Shown here piece by piece: positions 9,340-18,743 of a stretch of DNA of 64,000 nucleotides. The notes under the pieces are model-generated. The model made no database searches, had not been told where the DNA came from, and saw only the letters and a program-made list of their open reading frames with translations. The stretch comes from Methylocaldum sp. 14B. GTDB taxonomy: Bacteria; Pseudomonadota; Gammaproteobacteria; Methylococcales; Methylococcaceae. The first letter of the stretch is position 1, and every line of letters starts with the position of its first letter. The position numbers and the translations under genes are program-made. The DNA lies in the NCBI RefSeq assembly GCF_002005105.1, contig NZ_MSCV01000005.1, positions 148,302 through 212,301 on the forward strand. Direction: 5' to 3'.

Positions 9340-9890
9340 TCTGCCGCAATGCCATTAAGTTAAGCCGTCATTCCGGCAGGGATTGCCGAAATCCAGTGCA
9401 CAAGGAAGTGAGAGGCCTTTGCCGTCCTTGGCGTCTGGACCCCGGCATTCCCTGCCGGGGTGACGTCATTCGTCTTAACTTAACGGCAGTGCGGCTCTGT
9501 CGGGGGACTCGCAGAGTTTGACATTTCCGGGAGTCAGGTATTGTCCCAATTTCGCTGGGCCGTCATTCCAATCGCAAACGGGCGTTCTGGGAGCGCCAGA
9601 ACGCCCCTTCCGGCAGGGATTGCTCACCCCGTCCTTGGGGTTCGTCCTTCGGACCGTGCTGCGCACGTCCAAATTTGCTCCGGGCAAATTTGTGCCGGAC
9701 AAACCGGCAGGACAGCCGGTTTGCACGCATCGCGCCCGAAGGGTGCCGGGCAGGATCGCCCGGCATGAATCCAGTTCACAGGGATTGTGAATGGTCGAAA
9801 CCATCCGTGGTCACTGGACCCCGGCACTCCAATCGCAAACGGGCCTTTAGTCGCCCCCTCCCTGCCGGGGTGACGACATGGCTTTTGCCC
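9340..9890. repeat. Cluster of palindromic repeats in a 970-bp gene-free stretch
   Basis: This fills most of the gap 9269-10239. Two copies of a repeat reading 'GTCATTCCGGCAGGGATTGC ... CTGGACCCCGGCATTCC..TGCCGGGGTGACG' occur at about 9369-9474 and 9562-9880. The second carries extra hairpins (CCGGGCAAATTT..., CCGGCAGGACAGCCGG). No convincing gene is present. Some reading frames are open only because the repeats lack stops. Confidence 0.7.
9568..9611 (+). repeat. CAATCGCAAACGG hairpin unit
   Basis: The fixed box CAATCGCAAACGG is followed by stem GCGTTCTG, loop GGAGCGC, stem CAGAACGC and then CCCCTTCC. A second unit at 9829-9862 has a short stem and loop TTTAGTC. The other copies are inside the MITE-like elements at 13010, 46239 and 49071. 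The stem sequence differs between copies but stays self-complementary. Confidence 0.7.
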
Positions 9891-10146
9891 GATGGCGGTC
9901 AGGCCCCTTTGAGGGGCCAGCCGTCGAAAGCCACCGGCTTTGCCGGTGGATCGTTACTTTTAGAAAGCAGCCGATCGTCAATTTACCACAGCACCAGGCC
10001 CGCACGGCGAGACGGTTTGCTCCCGACAACTTGCCGAGTTTCAGCATAGCCCGCGCGTGTGCCGATTGAGGAACGAGGCCGAAGAAAGCCCCCTTCTCCG
10101 ATCAGAAATGATTTACTGTTCAACGTCGTAATAGTTCTCAAAAAGA

Positions 10147-10164
10147 GATTGATTATCATTAATC
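10147..10164. promoter_or_regulatory. Fur box upstream of TonB receptor
   Basis: GATTGATTATCATTAATC is a near-palindromic match to the classic GATAATGATAATCATTATC Fur operator. It lies about 76 bases before the receptor start, where it would repress under iron sufficiency. Confidence 0.7.
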
Positions 10165-10239
10165 TTAGATATACAGTGAAGCCATGCCGTTTAAGCGAGT
10201 TTCTTAGCGCAGGCACTGATTAAAACCTTTGGGGAAGGT

Positions 10240-12501
10240 ATGTTGCTATCCAAGCGAATCGTTGGGCCATTGTCATTGGCCTGTCTTTCGGTGAACCTGG
10301 CGTCACAGGTTCAGGCAGATGATCAAGCTGCGCCACCGGCAAGCCTCGGCACGATCCAGGTCGTAGGCAGCGAGGAGCAAGCCAGGGACATGCCGGCTTC
10401 AGCGCAATACATCGACACTTCGGAAATTCGCGATCAAAGTTACAGCGACGTCAACCGCATTTTACGTCGCGTGCCCGGCGTCAACATCCGGGAGGAGGAT
10501 GGTTTCGGATTATTTCCCAACATCAGTTTCCGCGGCGTCGACACGACCCGAAGTGCCAAGATTACCGTGATGGAAGACGGTGTCTTAACCGCGCCGGCGC
10601 CTTATTCCGCACCCGCCGCATATTTTTCGCCCGCTGCCGGACGCATGAGCGGAATTGAAGTCTTGAAAGGCTCGAGTCAAATCAAATACGGTCCGCATAT
10701 CACCGGCGGGGTGCTCAACTATTTGTCAACTCCGATTCCGGACAGCGGCAAGGCCTATCTGAAATTTCTCTACGGCAGTTATAACGAAGTCAGAACGCAC
10801 GGGTTTGTTGGCGATACCTTGAGCACGGAAAACGGCCGTTTCGGTTACTTGGTAGAAGGCTTTTACCGCGGTTCGGACGGGTTCAAGACTATTGATGAAA
10901 CACCCGATTTCCGCAATGGCGACGAAACCGGATTTCAACAGGTCGAGCCGATGGTGCGTTTGTCCTGGGAACCCAACACGGATATCTACCAAAAGCTCGA
11001 GGTCAAGTTCGGCTATTCGAATATGGATGCCGATGAAACCTATCTCGGCTTGAGCGACAACGATTTCAGGAAAGATCCTTATCGGCGGTATTCGGCCTCG
11101 CGCTTCGATAATATAGAAACCGAGCACTTTAGAGGATTTGCTCGTTATTTCATTTCTCCGACCGAGAATTTGGATATTGTCACGACGGCTTACTACAGCG
11201 AATTCAACAGGAATTGGCAAAAGTTGAACGATCTCAGGGGCGGGGTAACGGGCAATATGGATCTATCCGCCGCCCTGGCGGGCGCCAGGAACGGTCTGGG
11301 TCTCGACTGTTTGAAAGGGAACATCGCGTGTAATTTGAGAGTGCGTGACAACAACCGCAGTTATTATTTGGGCGGTGTTGAAACAGTTGCGAATTATCGT
11401 CTTGATTTAGGCGCCACACATCACGAGCTCAGTGGGGGATTCCGTTATCACGAGGACCAGGAAACCCGGTTTCAGCACGATACTCTCTATAACCAGGCGG
11501 CGGATGGAACGATTATCGGCAAGACCGTCGGTGCGCCGGGAAGCCAAGACGACAGAAAAGGCTTGACCAATGCTTATGCCTTTTTCCTGAAGGACCGCAT
11601 CGAGTGGGGGAAATGGGGTTTTACTCCGGGTATCCGTTACGAGCACTTGTATCAGACATATAAGAACAACCTGTCGCCTGCGAATAACGGCAGCAGCTCT
11701 CTCGATATGTATGCCGGAGGCGCGAGTCTCGATTATCGTTTTAACGAAGACTTCATGATGTTCACTAGTGTTCATCGTGGGTTTTCGCCGCCAGGTCCCC
11801 AGGATGCCGTGGTTGACAAGCTTAAGGAAGAAACCAGTAACGCCTATGAACTCGGTGGACGCTATACCCACGGTGCGTTCTCCGCCGAAGTTATCGGATT
11901 TTATACGCAGTTCGAGAATTTATTGGTTATCGACAGCATAGGCGGCACCGGCAGCGATGCGAATCAAAACTTCGGCAAAGTCGACAGCCGCGGCGTCGAA
12001 CTGGCTCTGAATTTCGATGCCGGCGACGCTTTCGCATGGGGTTTCCGCAATCCTTACTTTTTGTCATTCACTTATACCGACGCGGTGCAGCTGAACGATG
12101 CCGCCTCTACCAACCCGGAATCGATTTTCAGCTTCGGCAAGGAAGGCAACCGCGTACCCTATATTCCCGAGTACACGCTCAGCTTCGGCAGTGGCCTGCA
12201 CTTCGACCATTGGGGGGTGGACGTCGTAGTTAACTATGTCGGCGAAACATACACCAGCGCGAGCAACACCAGCGAACAAGTCAACGGCGCAGGCCAACCG
12301 GATGCCCGCTTCGGCAAGACCGACGACTTTGTCCTTCTCGATATCTCCGGCTACTATCAACTCACCAAGGGCGTAAAGGTGTTGGCAGGCGTCCAGAATG
12401 CGACGGACGAGGAATACATCGTGTCACGACAGCCGCACGGTCCACGCCCCGGCATGCCTTTATTCGCCTACGGCGGCTTCGAGCTGGATTTCGACATTTA
12501 G
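10240..12501 (+). CDS. TonB-dependent siderophore receptor, FecA-like
   Basis: A 753-residue outer-membrane receptor for ferric chelates. Residues 1-26 form a signal peptide ending SQVQA. The plug domain includes 'RRVPGVNIREEDGFGLFPNI', 'FRGVDTTRSAKITVMEDGVL' and 'IEVLKGSSQIKYGPHITGG'. A 22-strand barrel follows and ends in a terminal aromatic-type strand 'YGGFELDFDI'. The start follows GGGGAAGG. A Fur box lies upstream. No FecI/FecR pair and no N-terminal signalling domain are seen. The TAG stop coincides with the end of a TTAGAGC-type repeat. The substrate is not determinable. Confidence 0.92.
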   Translation: MLLSKRIVGPLSLACLSVNLASQVQADDQAAPPASLGTIQVVGSEEQARDMPASAQYIDTSEIRDQSYSDVNRILRRVPGVNIREEDGFGLFPNISFRGVDTTRSAKITVMEDGVLTAPAPYSAPAAYFSPAAGRMSGIEVLKGSSQIKYGPHITGGVLNYLSTPIPDSGKAYLKFLYGSYNEVRTHGFVGDTLSTENGRFGYLVEGFYRGSDGFKTIDETPDFRNGDETGFQQVEPMVRLSWEPNTDIYQKLEVKFGYSNMDADETYLGLSDNDFRKDPYRRYSASRFDNIETEHFRGFARYFISPTENLDIVTTAYYSEFNRNWQKLNDLRGGVTGNMDLSAALAGARNGLGLDCLKGNIACNLRVRDNNRSYYLGGVETVANYRLDLGATHHELSGGFRYHEDQETRFQHDTLYNQAADGTIIGKTVGAPGSQDDRKGLTNAYAFFLKDRIEWGKWGFTPGIRYEHLYQTYKNNLSPANNGSSSLDMYAGGASLDYRFNEDFMMFTSVHRGFSPPGPQDAVVDKLKEETSNAYELGGRYTHGAFSAEVIGFYTQFENLLVIDSIGGTGSDANQNFGKVDSRGVELALNFDAGDAFAWGFRNPYFLSFTYTDAVQLNDAASTNPESIFSFGKEGNRVPYIPEYTLSFGSGLHFDHWGVDVVVNYVGETYTSASNTSEQVNGAGQPDARFGKTDDFVLLDISGYYQLTKGVKVLAGVQNATDEEYIVSRQPHGPRPGMPLFAYGGFELDFDI

Positions 12502-12605
12502 AGCATTTTGCGGTTCGGTGTGTTAGCAGGCCGGGAAGCCTTTTCCGACGAAACCGAGCTTCACAGACCCGCGCATTGGCAAGGGATTGCCGGCCTACTG
12601 CTTAT
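12498..12605 (+). repeat. Decayed TTAGAGC MITE fragment
   Basis: It begins TTTAGAGCATTTT exactly over the receptor stop codon, and continues with degenerate 'GGGAAGCCTTTTCCGACGAA' and 'GGCAAGGGATTGCCGGCCTA' arms of the same family. The opposite terminal repeat is not recognisable. Confidence 0.5.
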
Positions 12606-13009
12606 TCCTGCCTTCATGTTTGTGGCGCGGGGGAGTCTTCGGACCAAAAGGATGCCATAGGGGGTACGCAGAGCGGACATAACGACGGGATCCGTGCAGC
12701 CTGCCGCGAAATCGCGGCAAACTGGCTTGAATGCCCCGCCGTCGCTTCCCGTCAAAAGTACAATGAATCGCGCATCCGGCGGCAATTACTCCGCCGGGGT
12801 CTCCATTGCCACGGCTCGTTCGCTTACAGTCAAAGTCCAGCGAAGGGGGAGTCGTAGGTTTATCTCCGAAGCACGCCAAGGCCGTGTCCGAGCCATCGCA
12901 GGTGGTCCGTTTCCCAAGCTCCGCGGCAGGGGGTAATGCCAATGCATCACGATCCTGCCGCTATCCCGCGCCATTTCGTCAAACTCCTTTCCGCTGCCAC
13001 GACCGCTCC
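12606..13009. other. Gene-free stretch
   Basis: About 400 bases with no reading frame that has a start, ribosome site and recognisable product. Open frames here on both strands are low-complexity Arg/Pro/Gly-rich. I see no RNA gene. Confidence 0.4.
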
Positions 13010-13485
13010 TTAGAGCGTTTTCATCTCGCTCGTACGGCAAAACAGGCTTGGCGGATGTCGTTGGCGCCTTCGGCTCGGGTGAATGGATTCAAGCATTCGT
13101 AGGTCGGCAATCCCTTCCCAATCGCAAACGGTCGCTTTAGTCGCGACCCTTCCGACGAAGACGCTCGGCCGAGACGTGGCGTCGGGAAAGGATTCCCGAC
13201 CTACAGGGTGCTACAGTCGTAGGTCGGCAATCCTTTGCCGACGAACCCGTTGGCCCAACGGCACCGTCGGGAAGGGCGGCTTCGGCGCTCCAATCGCAAA
13301 CGGTCATCCCAGGAGCGCTGGGATGACCCTTCCAATCGCAAACGGCCTGGCCGGGAGCGCCGGCCACGCCCTTCCCGAAGACGCCGTTTGCGATTGGAAG
13401 GGGCCGATTAAAGGCCCGTTTGCGATTGGGAGGGATTCCCGACCTACTCGCGAGTGCCCGTACAGTCGGTATGAAAATGCTCTAA
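13010..13485 (+). mobile_element. MITE-like element with TTAGAGC terminal inverted repeats, copy A
   Basis: The left end TTAGAGCGTTTTCAT...GTACGG is the inverse of the right end, CCGTAC-type then ATGAAAATGCTCTAA. The interior holds several TAGGTCGGSAATCC palindromes and five copies of the CAATCGCAAACGG hairpin unit: + at 13119, 13291 and 13333, - at 13384 and 13416. There is no transposase gene, so it must be mobilised in trans, if at all. Copy B (46239-46715) is a near-complete reverse-orientation copy, including the adjoining element at its right end. Confidence 0.75.
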
Positions 13486-13589
13486 GTACATTCCATAAAG
13501 TTTTGCGGAACCTCGACAAATTAGTTCGATTGACTGGGGTTCTCCTGCAGTGGTGCATATGCCGCAAGACATTCCCTGAATGTACTTAG
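13482..13589 (+). repeat. 108-bp inverted-repeat element CTAAGTACATTCC...GAATGTACTTAG
   Basis: The ends CTAAGTACATTCC and GAATGTACTTAG are inverted repeats, and the interior contains 'TTTTGCGGAA' and 'TCCTGCAG'. It shares its left bases with the right end of the 13010 element. The same pair in the same relative order occurs at 46138-46715. Its right end supplies the TAA stop of the multicopper oxidase gene read on the other strand. Confidence 0.7.
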
Positions 13590-16500
13590 TCCCTGACCAC
13601 CAGACGCCCCCACGTACCCCCGGCGAACAGATGAGCCGGACCGTCCCGATAGAGCCAAATTCCGGGCTTCGCGCGTTCGACTTCCGCCGTGAGCGTCACC
13701 CCGGGCGTCACCAAGCGCGACCAGGGGGAACCGAAATTCGGGACGTCGTCCTTGAACGAATGCCCGTACAGTTGGAATCTGTGCTGACGGGCGCGGCCGG
13801 CCGGATGGACCACGTGGAAACGCAAGCGCTCATCCGCTTTGGCTTCGAAATCGACGAAGGCTAAGGGTTGCCGATCATCGGTGAAGAAGTCGTTCGCGAA
13901 GACGTTGTCATTGAGGTCCTGGGTTTCCTGACCATGCGCATTCGGGTGTGGATCCAGTCCCATGCGCACCCAGAAAGGCGCACTGTGGTAGTTGATGCCT
14001 TGCTCGCCGAGATCATAGGAATCGTCGCAGATGCGGCAGTCGGGAACGGGCTGTCCGTTCTTGTGCAGATTCAGCCCGTCTTGATAGACCACGACGAATT
14101 CCCGCGCATAGTTCTTGGTGTCATCCTCCCAGACCACGGCCGAGAGACCGGAGGCTCGTTCGAAAGGAATTTCGGTACCGTGGGGCCGGCCTCGCGAGTC
14201 CACGTAAAAATCCTCGGGGTCGAACAACTTGGCGTCGGCCGGTTCGATAATGAGCGCGCCGATCAGACCGTGCGTGCCATGGCCGATGACGTCGCCGTGG
14301 GAACTCAATCCTGCGGCGAGCGGTTCATTGAAGGGCTCGATGACGAGTTTTTCGCCTGTGCTTCCCTGTCGGTCGATATTCACCCGGCCCGCGTACCAGT
14401 TGTAAGTTCGCGTCTCGCCTGGGACCGCCAGCGCTTTGTCGATGCGGTTGAAACCCGCGACTGCGCCGTTTCCGGCATTGACGTCCACGGCCACCAGCTG
14501 TGGATGGAGCGAGACACGGTTCGACGGCGGTGCGTCCAGCAAGCCCTCCTTGTGCTCGTCCACATTGATTTGGGTGATGCGCGGCATGAGTGCGTCGCCC
14601 GGGCGGTCCGACAGACGCGTCCCCAGGTGATTGGTCAGCTTCACCACCGCGCAATGCCCTGCCTTGACCCGAAGCACGAGTGGCGTCAAAGGCTTGCCGT
14701 TGCGAATCGCTTCGACATCGCCAGCCGGAACGAAAACCAGACCGTCCGGGTCATCCAGACCGTGGACATCGTCGTAGCGCATTCCCCTCTCGCCCAGCAG
14801 GTCCTTCACTTGCCAAGCTTCTATAGCGTATTCAGACCGCGGTGCATTCCGGGGACAACCGTCACCGGCCACCAATTGTCCCGCTCGGGGATCGCTTATC
14901 CTGCCGTCGGTATTGTCGTCCAGAACCGCCAGCGCGCAATGATCGTCGCTACGCCCGCCGTCCGGGCAACTGTTCGGCCCGTCGAGGTGCTGCCGCGCGA
15001 CCGGCTGGGCGGCGCAGCCGGCCTGCCGGAGTTTGTCAATGAAGGGCTTGCGCTGTGCCGCATCCTTGTCCGGCGCGCTGGCTTCGAGCAAATCGACTTG
15101 TCCGACTTTCAGCACGCCATGCTCGTCCTCGCATGCCGCCGGGTCGAAAACTTCAGGGCTGGCGAAAGCGCGCAACAGTCCCCAACTGCCGTTCCACAAG
15201 TCGTCCTGAGTGCCGAAGTGGAAGAGGTAGTCGGCGGTACCGAGTCCGGCGCCGATGTTAGCCAGATTGACCGTGTCCATCTCGAAATGTTCGGAAATTC
15301 CGATTTCCTGGGCATTGATCCAGGGCGCAGTCGGGTTCTTCGCTTCCCTTCGCCAGGCCAGCCCGTGTACGGTGAAACCGTGCTGGACTTCCTGCGCCCC
15401 CTGGATTACGCGCAATTGAACCCGGTCGCCCTCATAGGCCCTGAAGGGCTTCAGGAAGGGATCGCCATTCGGTGCCGAGGAGCTAAAGACATAAGCCAGA
15501 TCGCTGGGGCGACACAGCGCCGGGCGCGCGCTTTCGGGGTCGTCCAGATGCCCTGCGCATTCGCCGGGCTTGAGCTTTGAAAAATGACTGCCGCTTGCGG
15601 GGCTGTCGCGTTCGCCGATACGCAGCGGGATGGGCTCGTGTTTGTAATTGACCAGATAGGGATTGTGGTGGTCGGTGGAAATCGCCTCGGGCATGGCCGG
15701 CGGATCGACGGGATAGCCGTGCAGCTTGCGGTAGGCGACGTAATAGTCCTCCACCGTGGTGTTCACCTTGCCCGCCATGCCTTCCGGCAGAGCCGGACCT
15801 TGCGTTTGCCCGGCATCGTAGAGCAACGCGAAATCGGCGATGGCCAGGGCGAATTCGCGCGTGTCGGGATGCTTTTCCCTGGCTTCCGCCTTGACCACCA
15901 TGCCGCGCGAGCCGACCGCGAAAGATTCGCGGCATGTACGCTCCGGTTCGGTGACGGGGGCGCGGCAGGCAATATCGCGGCTGGCGCCGGCGACGTTCTG
16001 CTCATTTCCGCCGGGTAATCGCCGCTTGCCCGTTTTCATGTCGGTACCGTCCGGGGTACGCCAAACCGAGCCCTTGGGTTCGACCAGCATGGCGTTGTAA
16101 AACCCGTGATGCTGAATCGAGGACGGCGCGAAGTGATCGTGCGTGAATACCGTGCCCAGCGTGCCGTCGCCGTCCTTATGGTCGTGGGCATCCGCCCACC
16201 AGCGCTGGATGGTGGTCTGAAACACCGGACGGCCCTGCTTGTTGGTCTTGGCGCGAGGCTTAGGCTTGATTTGGCCGAGGTGATCCTTCACCACGCCGAA
16301 GCGGCTGGCTTCGGACAGCTCCTTGATCGCTTCCCAGGCCAGTGTGCCATCCTCGTAATTGAAGCCGTTGCCCGAGCCGTCCGCAGCGAGGACATCGAAT
16401 TTGACCAGATGGATGTGTTGACCGATGGTGTCGGTAGGCGTGGCGACCTGGAAATCGTCGCGTCTCACCGTGGCACCGGCACGGTTGGTATGCAGGAACT

Positions 16501-18730
16501 CCACGCACTCGCCCGATTCCACACGGAAGAAGAATGGCTCGGCCGCGGCGGTTTTTTTGCCTTCGTAACGAGCAACGTCCCGGTCCAGAACATTGATGCG
16601 TGACTGCGGGTCATGCCAGCCGTGTTCGTTGGTTTGAATGTCCAGATCGATCACCGAAGCGCGGTAACGCCGAATCGGCGCCGTGGGATCCTCGCCGCAC
16701 GGGTCGGCGAAAGGCGCGCCGGGCCGCCGCGCTTTGCCGTTGACCCGGAATACCGCATCCCGGCCCTCCGGCGTCCGGCTCGGGTAACCGGCGGCGTGTT
16801 CATGGAAAGCCATCGCCGCTTTTTCCAATGCGGTGCCCGCTTCGGGCAACAGAATTAGATTCGCGCGGGTGATATGCGCGGTCATGTCGGCGTTCGCCAA
16901 CTGTTCCGCGGCGGTTCGCCCGCCGTTGAATTCCCGCTCGCCGCCGGTTACAAGGTGCCGCCCAAGACCGCCGTTTTCGACGATGTCGAGCGGAGGCTGC
17001 GGCGCACGGTGTCCGGCCTGACCGGGAATGTAAAAAGGGAAGCCTGGAAAGGATTGGGCTATGCGCTTGCTCGGATCGGGATCTTCCGCATAAGTCGGAG
17101 CGGGCGCGATGGCGAGCTCAGGCAAGGGAATCACTGCCGGAATAGGGGTGCCGCCCGTGGCGACGCCGGTTCTCGGATCGGTGCCGGGTCCCCGTTCTCC
17201 ATCGGGCAGACGGCGCGTGCCGTCCTCGAAAACGTCGTGGACGCGCCACAACCCCCACATGCCTTGAGCGAAATGCGGGTAGAGATGACAGTGGAAGATC
17301 GAATCGCCCGGCGCCAGATTGCGGTTGCCGCTGGCCTCGTGCGCGATGGCGTAGGCAAAGCTTTGTTGCGGTGCGATGGTCTGCGAATCGAGATAATTGG
17401 AATACCCGCTTCGACTGGATTCCCATTGATGTGCATGCAGGTGGAACACATGGGTTTCCTTCGGGCCGGCGTGCGAGTTGCGGAACAGCACGGGATCGCC
17501 GAGATAGCTGTGATGGACGTTGGACGGATCGTCCTCGTACTGAGGCAGCAGCGCGGGATCGCCGTTTGCCCAGGATTGCAGGAAAAATTCTTCGTAAAGG
17601 CAGTCGACGCAATCCTTGGCCGGTCCTTTGCCCAGGCGGTTGGCCAACAAGATGGTGCCCATGCCGCTCGCGCCGTAGTTGATGGCAAATCCGTCTCGCA
17701 CCCCCGCCAATTGCGGGTTGGTGGCGAGAATGCGGAAGTCCTCGGGATAGACGGTCTTCAGTTCATCATGGAAGGTGACCGTGAATTCGCGGCCGCTCTT
17801 GCCGCTGTCGTGATCGACGATGATGGCGTCCAAGGGACTGTGGATCAGTTCGAACCGGTCGTTGCCAAGCGGCTTGAGCAGGTTCAGGACGGGATCGCCG
17901 TGCTCGTCGAGCGCTTCATACTCGATCAGCGCGGGTGCCTTGGCCTGCCGTTTCGCTTCCTTGAGTTCGTCGGCGCGGACCGCGCTGCGATACCAGGTGC
18001 TGCGTTCCGGTTCCACCGTCACCGTGCCGAACAGGCCGTGTACCAGCGAGCCGCCGTCGCCTTCGCCCCCGGACGGCGCGGCGAGACTGGCGAACAAAAA
18101 GGTGCCCTCGCGCTCGGCGCGCCAACGGTAGGTGATTGTGGCCCCCGGAGGAATGCCCTGCAAACCGGTTGCGGCAGGATCGTGGCCATCGGCTTCGACC
18201 CGCAGACCCGAAAGTGCGATGGAGGCGCAGCGGGTGGTTGGGGTATTCCCGTGCGGCGGCGGCGTGCCGGCTGGCGCGCACGGGTCGGAATCAGTCCGAT
18301 GCGCCGATACGACCTGGTTGGCCGCATGGCCTTTTTCCTCGATCGCCTCTTCCTCGATATCGTCGGGATGTCGCTTGGGCCGTTCGGGGCTCAGCAAATT
18401 GGTGAAGGTCACTTCGAGAATGTCTCCCTTGTGCGCCCTAAGTGCCAAAGGCCGGGCCCGCTTGACCGACTTCAGCCTGACCTTGCCCGGCCGCAGTTCG
18501 GGCTGTCCATCGCTGCTTTCCACATCGCGCTCAAGGGCGTAAATCATGCCGTAGGGGTTGTGGGAACCGAAGCGGTTGTACTGGATATCGTGCTCGATTG
18601 CGACGACATCGGCGTGGATGACTCGGGTGTGACGGGCGTCCCCGCCGTTGTCTTTCGCGGGGCGGCAACCGACACCCGCGAGGGTGGTCAGGATGAGAGC
18701 GAAAATTGTGATAACGCGTCCGACTTTCAT
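13586..18730 (-). CDS. Giant multicopper oxidase lipoprotein, MnxG/McoA-like
   Basis: A 1714-residue exported protein with lipobox LAGVGC (Cys22), so probably membrane-anchored. Copper-ligand motifs seen include 'HVFHLHAHQWE', 'DSIFHCHLYPHFAQGMWGLW', 'DTIGQHIHLVKFDV', 'GTVFTHDHFAPSSIQHHG', 'EVQHGFTVHGLAW', 'SSHGDVIGHGTHGLIGALI' and 'ARQHRFQLYGHSF'. The length implies about six cupredoxin domains, as in manganese-oxidase-type giant oxidases; most laccases have three domains and about 500 residues. Substrate (Mn(II), Cu(I), Fe(II) or organics) is inference. It is preceded by the 18744-19433 gene with a 13-base gap, so they probably form one operon. The last codons abut a repeat that provides the stop. 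Confidence 0.85.
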   Translation of the reverse strand: MKVGRVITIFALILTTLAGVGCRPAKDNGGDARHTRVIHADVVAIEHDIQYNRFGSHNPYGMIYALERDVESSDGQPELRPGKVRLKSVKRARPLALRAHKGDILEVTFTNLLSPERPKRHPDDIEEEAIEEKGHAANQVVSAHRTDSDPCAPAGTPPPHGNTPTTRCASIALSGLRVEADGHDPAATGLQGIPPGATITYRWRAEREGTFLFASLAAPSGGEGDGGSLVHGLFGTVTVEPERSTWYRSAVRADELKEAKRQAKAPALIEYEALDEHGDPVLNLLKPLGNDRFELIHSPLDAIIVDHDSGKSGREFTVTFHDELKTVYPEDFRILATNPQLAGVRDGFAINYGASGMGTILLANRLGKGPAKDCVDCLYEEFFLQSWANGDPALLPQYEDDPSNVHHSYLGDPVLFRNSHAGPKETHVFHLHAHQWESSRSGYSNYLDSQTIAPQQSFAYAIAHEASGNRNLAPGDSIFHCHLYPHFAQGMWGLWRVHDVFEDGTRRLPDGERGPGTDPRTGVATGGTPIPAVIPLPELAIAPAPTYAEDPDPSKRIAQSFPGFPFYIPGQAGHRAPQPPLDIVENGGLGRHLVTGGEREFNGGRTAAEQLANADMTAHITRANLILLPEAGTALEKAAMAFHEHAAGYPSRTPEGRDAVFRVNGKARRPGAPFADPCGEDPTAPIRRYRASVIDLDIQTNEHGWHDPQSRINVLDRDVARYEGKKTAAAEPFFFRVESGECVEFLHTNRAGATVRRDDFQVATPTDTIGQHIHLVKFDVLAADGSGNGFNYEDGTLAWEAIKELSEASRFGVVKDHLGQIKPKPRAKTNKQGRPVFQTTIQRWWADAHDHKDGDGTLGTVFTHDHFAPSSIQHHGFYNAMLVEPKGSVWRTPDGTDMKTGKRRLPGGNEQNVAGASRDIACRAPVTEPERTCRESFAVGSRGMVVKAEAREKHPDTREFALAIADFALLYDAGQTQGPALPEGMAGKVNTTVEDYYVAYRKLHGYPVDPPAMPEAISTDHHNPYLVNYKHEPIPLRIGERDSPASGSHFSKLKPGECAGHLDDPESARPALCRPSDLAYVFSSSAPNGDPFLKPFRAYEGDRVQLRVIQGAQEVQHGFTVHGLAWRREAKNPTAPWINAQEIGISEHFEMDTVNLANIGAGLGTADYLFHFGTQDDLWNGSWGLLRAFASPEVFDPAACEDEHGVLKVGQVDLLEASAPDKDAAQRKPFIDKLRQAGCAAQPVARQHLDGPNSCPDGGRSDDHCALAVLDDNTDGRISDPRAGQLVAGDGCPRNAPRSEYAIEAWQVKDLLGERGMRYDDVHGLDDPDGLVFVPAGDVEAIRNGKPLTPLVLRVKAGHCAVVKLTNHLGTRLSDRPGDALMPRITQINVDEHKEGLLDAPPSNRVSLHPQLVAVDVNAGNGAVAGFNRIDKALAVPGETRTYNWYAGRVNIDRQGSTGEKLVIEPFNEPLAAGLSSHGDVIGHGTHGLIGALIIEPADAKLFDPEDFYVDSRGRPHGTEIPFERASGLSAVVWEDDTKNYAREFVVVYQDGLNLHKNGQPVPDCRICDDSYDLGEQGINYHSAPFWVRMGLDPHPNAHGQETQDLNDNVFANDFFTDDRQPLAFVDFEAKADERLRFHVVHPAGRARQHRFQLYGHSFKDDVPNFGSPWSRLVTPGVTLTAEVERAKPGIWLYRDGPAHLFAGGTWGRLVVRD

Positions 18731-18743
18731 GACGGCATCCCCC

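Noticed and set aside
9983..10216. 77-codon minus frame containing 'GTRAGYAETRQVVGSKPS'
   Set aside because: I checked whether it marked a tRNA or a real small protein. No cloverleaf or family was visible and it overlaps the receptor promoter and Fur box.
13081..13440. CRISPR array
   Set aside because: The repeated CAATCGCAAACGG boxes are irregularly spaced, occur in both orientations and are followed by self-paired stems, not spacers. No cas genes are present.
13868..15580. 570-codon plus-strand frame
   Set aside because: Antisense shadow of the multicopper oxidase gene.
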